64,000 bases of DNA from a virus: the IMG/VR virus record IMGVR_UViG_3300022752_003639, positions 1 through 64,000 of that record; one strand, given 5' to 3'. A program made the position numbers and the translations under genes. The stretch's first letter is position 1. Each line of letters starts with the position of its first letter. Shown here one piece after another: positions 59,533-64,000 of the stretch. The notes under the pieces were generated by a model. That model saw only the letters and a list, made by a program, of their open reading frames with translations, made no database searches and was not told the origin of the DNA.

Positions 59533-60153
59533 ATGGGAACAGCAGATGACTACGCTAAAATGAGCGATAGTGAAAAGAAAAAAGAAGATTGGATGAATTC
59601 CAAATGGCGTCCTATGATGGGGTGGCTATATATGTTAGTATGTTTCGCAGACTTTGTAGCATTTCCTGTCATGTATGCAGTTATGACATCACTAATGTTC
59701 AAAGGACAACTGCCTCAAGGTTATCCAAGTCAATGGAACCCATTAACTTTACAAGGTGCAGGATTATTTCACCTTGCCATGGGTGCGGTTCTAGGATTAG
59801 CAGCATGGGGTCGTACACAGGAAAAATTAAACGGAGCAAATAATGGCGGCGCAGCACCTACACCAAGCAGTATGCCTACATCATTTGGCCAAGCACCGAC
59901 AGGGGGATTTGGATCCTCAGGAACAGGCTTTGGCGGAAGCGGCTTTGGAGGCGCACCTAGCCAGGGTTTTCAGCAGCCACCCGCAGGTAACACAGGCGCA
60001 GCAGCAGGTGGCTTCGGTAGTGCAGCGCCAGTTGCCGTAGCAGCAGGACTAGGAGCTGCGGCAGCTATGGCAGTTCCATTTACCAGTAATGAAGTATTAG
60101 TAGGACCCGGTGGAAAACCTATGCCTGTCCAACCACCGGAACCAGAAATTTAA
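59533..60153 (+). CDS. putative holin with Gly-rich tail
   Basis: 206 residues from ATG 59533 (AAGGAG upstream; a GTG within the ribosome site is rejected). The N-terminal SKWRPMMGWLYMLVCFADFV, QWNPLTLQGAGLFHLAMGAVLG and LAAWGRTQE is a conserved two/three-helix phage membrane family found next to endolysins. The last 100 residues are Gly/Ala/Pro-rich and low complexity. Holin function is inferred. Confidence 0.68.
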   Translation: MGTADDYAKMSDSEKKKEDWMNSKWRPMMGWLYMLVCFADFVAFPVMYAVMTSLMFKGQLPQGYPSQWNPLTLQGAGLFHLAMGAVLGLAAWGRTQEKLNGANNGGAAPTPSSMPTSFGQAPTGGFGSSGTGFGGSGFGGAPSQGFQQPPAGNTGAAAGGFGSAAPVAVAAGLGAAAAMAVPFTSNEVLVGPGGKPMPVQPPEPEI

Positions 60154-60163
60154 GGAGCGAAAA

Positions 60164-60394
60164 ATGAAGTACCTAATAGCAATATTAGCCAGCCTAGCAA
60201 TAGCACATGGTGCCTATGCATCAGACGATCATGCAGGTAAAGGCGAGATGAAAAAAGTATGTCATCCAAAAAAGGATAAAGATGGAAACGAAGTGAAAGA
60301 TAAAAGTGGAAAAGTTGTAGAAGTTTGTAAAGAAGTTAAAGTTCGTAAAAAGCTTGAATCAACAGAAATTCCACCAGCCAAAGATAAAAAGTAA
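60164..60394 (+). CDS. small secreted Lys-rich protein, 76 aa
   Basis: 76 residues from ATG 60164 after AAGGAG. Signal peptide MKYLIAILASLAIAHGAYA, then a Lys/Asp-rich mature part with two Cys (KKVCHPKKDKDGNEVKD; VVEVCKEVKVRKKLE) that could form one disulphide. Function unknown; end of the lysis-type operon, followed by a terminator. Confidence 0.68.
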   Translation: MKYLIAILASLAIAHGAYASDDHAGKGEMKKVCHPKKDKDGNEVKDKSGKVVEVCKEVKVRKKLESTEIPPAKDKK

Positions 60395-60401
60395 TAATTA
60401 G

Positions 60402-60430
60402 TTGACACTTAAATAAAGGTATAGTATAAT
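60402..60430 (+). promoter_or_regulatory. sigma70-type promoter embedded in a terminator
   Basis: TTGACA (60402-60407), 17-base spacer, TATAAT (60425-60430). The -10 box lies inside the loop of the hairpin at 60415-60443. Confidence 0.8.
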
Positions 60431-60446
60431 TTACTATACCTTTTTT
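60415..60446 (+). terminator. intrinsic terminator sharing bases with the dnaJ promoter
   Basis: AAAGGTATAG (60415-60424) pairs with CTATACCTTT (60434-60443) around a 9-base loop, and a T run follows to 60446. It would end the upstream transcript while its loop carries the next promoter's -10. Confidence 0.75.
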
Positions 60447-60461
60447 CTATTAATAACAATT

Positions 60462-61289
60462 ATGACAGACTTATATTCAACCCTAGGAGTAGATCGCTCA
60501 GCAGATCCTGAAACTATTAAGCGAGCCTATAGACAATTAGCTGCAAAACATCATCCTGACAGAGGAGGTGACAAAGGTAAATTTCAAGAAATACAAGCAG
60601 CATATGATGTATTAAGCGATCCACAAAAACGTGCGGAATACGATAATCCTCAACCTCAGGGATTTCATTTTGAATTTTCAAACAATGTTCCCCCCGGATT
60701 TGAACAGTTTTTTACTAATCATCCATTCGGAGATATGTTCGGTGGTCCTTTTAGACGACAGGCTCCCGTTAGAAACAGAACAATAAATTTACAAACAGAA
60801 ATTACATTAGAAGATGCTTTTTTTAGTAAAGACCTTATTGCGAATATTCAATTACCAAGCGGCAGAAATCAAACCGTAGAAGTTAAAATTCCCAAAGGTG
60901 TTAGAACTGGTACTGTGTTACGTTTGGCTAACATGGGTGACGACTCTATACAAGGAATACCTAAAGGTGATATACATTTAACAGTGATTATTAAAAATCA
61001 TAACACTTTTAGAAGAGAAGAAGATGATTTATACTACGATTTGAAATTAAACTGCATAGATGCTATATTAGGTAAAACTAAAGATATAGATTGTATAGAT
61101 GGAAAAACAATAGAAGTAGCTATCCCTCCAGGAACACAACATGGCCAATTATTAAGTATTCCTAATCAAGGAATGCCGAATATGAGTAACTCTAACATGA
61201 GGGGCAGGCTTCTGATTAATGTTCAAATTACCATACCTACATATGTTACAGATCAACAAAAATCTTTATTAAAACAAGCCTTTAAATAA
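60462..61289 (+). CDS. DnaJ/CbpA-like co-chaperone
   Basis: 275 residues. J-domain at 1-65 with HPD (H31-D33), a short Phe/Pro/Gly linker and a C-terminal substrate-binding domain ([32 protein letters not shown]). No CxxCxGxG zinc finger, so it is the CbpA type. It stimulates host DnaK. First gene of a proteostasis operon. Confidence 0.92.
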   Translation: MTDLYSTLGVDRSADPETIKRAYRQLAAKHHPDRGGDKGKFQEIQAAYDVLSDPQKRAEYDNPQPQGFHFEFSNNVPPGFEQFFTNHPFGDMFGGPFRRQAPVRNRTINLQTEITLEDAFFSKDLIANIQLPSGRNQTVEVKIPKGVRTGTVLRLANMGDDSIQGIPKGDIHLTVIIKNHNTFRREEDDLYYDLKLNCIDAILGKTKDIDCIDGKTIEVAIPPGTQHGQLLSIPNQGMPNMSNSNMRGRLLINVQITIPTYVTDQQKSLLKQAFK

Positions 61290-61292
61290 TCT

Positions 61293-61781
61293 ATGTACAA
61301 AATTTTATCTTTCCCGCATCCTATTCTGTCTGAAAAAATGCCGGAATTCGATTTTGCTAATCCTATAGTAGATCCTATAGAGTTAGAAAAGAATTTAATA
61401 TCAACTATGATTACAAACAAGGGTATAGGATTATCAGCTAATCAGGTTGGGATAAAAGCCAGAGTGTTCGTCATGGGTGATTATGCTATACAGGGTGATT
61501 CCCAGGCATATTTTAATCCAAAAATTATAGATTTTGAAGAAGAAATAGAGGATTTACCTGAAGGATGCTTGAGTTTTCCGAATATTTTTGTTAAAATAAA
61601 ACGTAGTAAGTTTGTACATTGCTCTTGGCAAGATAGTAAAGGAGAATTTCAAGTAGGTACATTTACTGACTTAGGTAGTAAATGCTTTCAACACGAACTC
61701 GATCATTTAGATGGGATTGTGTTTAAAGATCGTGTGAGTCGCCTTAAATGGGACCTAGCATTAAAAAAGAAAAGGAAATAA
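61293..61781 (+). CDS. def: peptide deformylase
   Basis: 162 residues. Motif 1 GIGLSANQVG, motif 2 EGCLSFP (Zn ligand C92) and motif 3 QHELDHLDG (H134, E135, H138) are complete. Removes N-formyl groups from new proteins. Phage deformylases are common in marine phages. Starts three bases after the DnaJ stop. Confidence 0.95.
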   Translation: MYKILSFPHPILSEKMPEFDFANPIVDPIELEKNLISTMITNKGIGLSANQVGIKARVFVMGDYAIQGDSQAYFNPKIIDFEEEIEDLPEGCLSFPNIFVKIKRSKFVHCSWQDSKGEFQVGTFTDLGSKCFQHELDHLDGIVFKDRVSRLKWDLALKKKRK

Positions 61782-61783
61782 AA

Positions 61784-64000
61784 ATGATTTCACCAAATAA
61801 AGAACTTGAAGGAGTTTTTGAACAGGCAGTAATAAAAGCTATGAAAATGCATCATGAGTATATCACTTTAGAGCATTTTTTACATTGTTTAATTAATAGT
61901 CAAGAACTTAACAAAATTTTAACTGACTTTGGGGCAGACCTAACTAGTTTAAATAGCGATTTAGATAGATATTTAGAAGAAGAACTATCTAATATTGTCA
62001 ATCTCGAGATACAAAAACCTAGGAAAACTCAAACATTTGACAGAGTATTAAACAAAACATTTACTACAGTTCTTTTTGGCGGAAAAACTGTCATCGAACC
62101 AATAGATTGTTTACTTGCAATATTTACAGAAAAGAAAAGTTATGCTCATTATTTTCTTAAACGAGCAAAAATAGATAAAGATAAATTGATTAACTTTTTA
62201 CAAAAAGAAAATATAAAAGAAGTGGTAGAGGATGAAACAGGTGAAACAAGATTACATCCACACTTAGAAAAACTTCTAAATCAGTTTTGCGTAAATTTGA
62301 CATTAAAAGCTAAAAATAAAAAAATAGATCCTGTTATAGGAAGAGAAAAAGAAATTGAAGAAGTTCAATTAGTGTTGGCAAGACGTAATAAAAGTAACGT
62401 AATTTTAATAGGAGACCCAGGAGTAGGAAAAACTGCTATAGCAGAAGGACTTGCTAAAAATATTGTAGAAGATAATGTTCCCTCTTTTATTAAAGAACAC
62501 AGTGTCTACAGTTTAGATATTAGTTCACTACTTGCCGGTTCAAAATATAGAGGTGATTTTGAAGAAAGATTAAAAACTGTTTTAACTGCCTTAGAAAGAA
62601 AGAAAAATTGTATATTGTTCATAGATGAAGCTCATATGATGAATGGTGCAGGCGCAGCCAGCGGCAACAGCAATGATATGGCTAATATGTTAAAGCCAAT
62701 ACTAACAAAAGGAACTATTAAAGTAGTTGCTAGTACTACATGGGAAGAATTTCGTAAACATTTTGAAAAAGATCGTGCATTGATGAGACGTTTTCAACGT
62801 GTAGTAATTGATGAGCCTAGTGAGGATACTTGTATAAAAATTCTTAAAGGTGTAAAAAAATATTACGAAAAACATCACGGTGTAAAAATTACTAATCAAG
62901 CATTGTTAGATGCAGTAAGTTATTCAGTCAAGTATATTCCTGATAAAAAATTGCCAGACAAAGCATTAGACCTTATTGACTGTGCTTGTGCTCGGTTTAA
63001 GGTAAAAGACGAAGAAAACGGTGTAGTAGACCATGAGGAAATTGTTTTTGAAGTTGCTAAGATAGCAAATCTTCCTATAGAACAGGTAGGTGCTAAAGAA
63101 TCAGTAAATCTTGAAAACTTGGACAAAACACTACGTCAAAAAATCTTTGGGCAAGAAAAGGCCATAGAAAGTTTAGTTGATAAAATCTATATTAGTCAAG
63201 CAGGTCTTAAAGCAGTTGATAAACCTATTGGTAGCTTTTTGTTTGTTGGGCCAACTGGAGTAGGTAAAACTGAAACAGCAAAGCAACTAGCCACTGGGCT
63301 AGGGATTAAACTAATAAGATTTGATATGAGTGAGTTTCAAGAAAAACATTCAGTGGCTAAATTTTTAGGCAGTCCGCCAGGATATGTTGGGTTTGAAGAA
63401 AATGCAGGTCAACTTATTACCAGTCTACAAGAAAATCCTAACTGCGTACTATTGCTCGACGAGGTAGAAAAGGCACATCCCGACGTACTTAGTATCTTAT
63501 TACAACTTATGGATAATGGATTTATAACAGGCAGCAATGGTAAAAAAGCAGATGGACGTAATGCTTTAATTATTATGACTTCAAACTTAGGTGCTGCAGA
63601 TGCTGAACGCAATTCTGTAGGGTTTGGTAGTCTAGAAAGAGACGGCGACCCTAAAGATGCTGTGAACAGATTTTTTGCGCCTGAATTTAGAAACCGTTTA
63701 GATGGTATGGTAAAATTTGGAAAACTTGATAAAATTACCATGGTAAAAATTGTAAACAAATTTATAGATGATCTAAATGTATTAATTAAAGAAAAAAATA
63801 TTCATGTTAGACCTAATTTAGCTGCGACTGATTTCTTAATCGCCAAAGGGTTTAATTCAAAAATGGGAGCTAGACCTTTGTCACGAGCTATTGACGAACA
63901 TATCAAGAAACCCCTTAGTAAAGAAATTCTTTTCGGAAAACTTAATAACGGCGGGCTTGTAGAATTAGATATTATAGATGATAAAATTGTATTCAATATA
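61784..64000 (+). CDS. clpA: ClpA-type AAA+ unfoldase (partial, runs off the window)
   Basis: 739 codons are visible from ATG 61784; the stop lies beyond the end. N-domain with two Clp repeats, D1 with GDPGVGKT and LFIDEAHMM, no ClpB-type middle coil, D2 with GPTGVGKT, LLLDEVEKAHPD and PEFRNRLD. In the D2 loop that docks on ClpP, ERNSVGFGS occupies the place of the SIGL motif of E. coli ClpA; VGF fits the [LIV]-G-[FL] consensus. It is expected to feed substrates to the phage ClpP (37328). Confidence 0.92.
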   Translation, partial: MISPNKELEGVFEQAVIKAMKMHHEYITLEHFLHCLINSQELNKILTDFGADLTSLNSDLDRYLEEELSNIVNLEIQKPRKTQTFDRVLNKTFTTVLFGGKTVIEPIDCLLAIFTEKKSYAHYFLKRAKIDKDKLINFLQKENIKEVVEDETGETRLHPHLEKLLNQFCVNLTLKAKNKKIDPVIGREKEIEEVQLVLARRNKSNVILIGDPGVGKTAIAEGLAKNIVEDNVPSFIKEHSVYSLDISSLLAGSKYRGDFEERLKTVLTALERKKNCILFIDEAHMMNGAGAASGNSNDMANMLKPILTKGTIKVVASTTWEEFRKHFEKDRALMRRFQRVVIDEPSEDTCIKILKGVKKYYEKHHGVKITNQALLDAVSYSVKYIPDKKLPDKALDLIDCACARFKVKDEENGVVDHEEIVFEVAKIANLPIEQVGAKESVNLENLDKTLRQKIFGQEKAIESLVDKIYISQAGLKAVDKPIGSFLFVGPTGVGKTETAKQLATGLGIKLIRFDMSEFQEKHSVAKFLGSPPGYVGFEENAGQLITSLQENPNCVLLLDEVEKAHPDVLSILLQLMDNGFITGSNGKKADGRNALIIMTSNLGAADAERNSVGFGSLERDGDPKDAVNRFFAPEFRNRLDGMVKFGKLDKITMVKIVNKFIDDLNVLIKEKNIHVRPNLAATDFLIAKGFNSKMGARPLSRAIDEHIKKPLSKEILFGKLNNGGLVELDIIDDKIVFNI

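Noticed and set aside
59589-60040. Alternative frames over the putative holin
   Set aside because: The low-complexity Gly-rich tail keeps other frames open; the conserved membrane segments are only in the main frame.

Overview
The window is about 64 kb of AT-rich, gene-dense DNA from what is most likely a large T4-like (contractile-tailed) bacteriophage of an aquatic bacterium. The phage call rests on a gp44-type sliding-clamp loader, a gp31/GroES-like co-chaperonin, PhoH, a collagen-repeat tail fibre ending in an S74 intramolecular chaperone, a lysis-type cluster (candidate spanins, GH19 endolysin, candidate holin), tRNA genes, and dozens of very short, ATGA-overlapping genes of the kind common in T4-like cyanophages and pelagiphages. 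No terminase, capsid, sheath or replicative polymerase gene is visible here. No photosynthesis genes are seen, so the host is more likely a heterotrophic proteobacterium, but it cannot be fixed from this sequence. A TctC-type periplasmic binding protein (3649-4530) is a family common in Burkholderiales and also found in other Proteobacteria.

Layout. (1) 1-11263 is an unusual metabolic island: five membrane diiron fatty-acyl desaturases, a stand-alone beta-ketoacyl-ACP synthase II, two Fe(II)/2-oxoglutarate-type hydroxylases, a radical SAM enzyme, a PP-loop ATP pyrophosphatase and a TctC-like protein. Most of 4532-10440 is on the minus strand, with overlapping genes. (2) 11273-11605 is a tRNA cluster behind a consensus sigma70 promoter, including an odd type II tRNA-like gene. 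(3) 11621-23223 is a sugar and surface-glycan region (cupin, C-methyltransferase, Gfo/Idh-like oxidoreductase, ArnA-like decarboxylase, several glycosyltransferases, FkbM-like methyltransferase) together with PsiE, a metallophosphoesterase and GTP cyclohydrolase I. (4) 23235-33226 holds mainly small accessory genes, with a MazG-like pyrophosphohydrolase, a BAX-inhibitor-1 membrane protein and a tandem array of paralogous microproteins. (5) 33285-38957 has a secreted subtilase, more small genes, ClpP and a QueD homologue. (6) 39144-46110 has a D-amino-acid-dehydrogenase-like flavoprotein, UDP-glucuronate decarboxylase, and a tight operon of an APH-like kinase, a sugar-phosphate cyclase of the 2-epi-5-epi-valiolone synthase type and an SDR, then UV-damage endonuclease. 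(7) 46570-51292 encodes tail-fibre and structural proteins. (8) 51323-54597 has a DnaE-like fragment, gp31-like GroES, clamp loader gp44 and convergent PhoH. (9) 54738-60394 is the candidate lysis cluster. (10) 60462-64000 is a proteostasis group: DnaJ, peptide deformylase and a ClpA-type unfoldase that runs off the end.

Regulation. Ten promoters of the TTGACA-N17-TATAAT type were found, all with exactly 17-bp spacers, pointing to use of the host housekeeping RNA polymerase. A second motif close to the T4 late box (TATAAATA / AATAAATA) sits 20-30 bases upstream of several metabolic and structural genes. Two genes appear to be transcribed as leaderless mRNAs. Overall the phage looks equipped to remodel host lipids and surface glycans and possibly to make a cyclitol, while managing protein quality with its own ClpA-ClpP pair.
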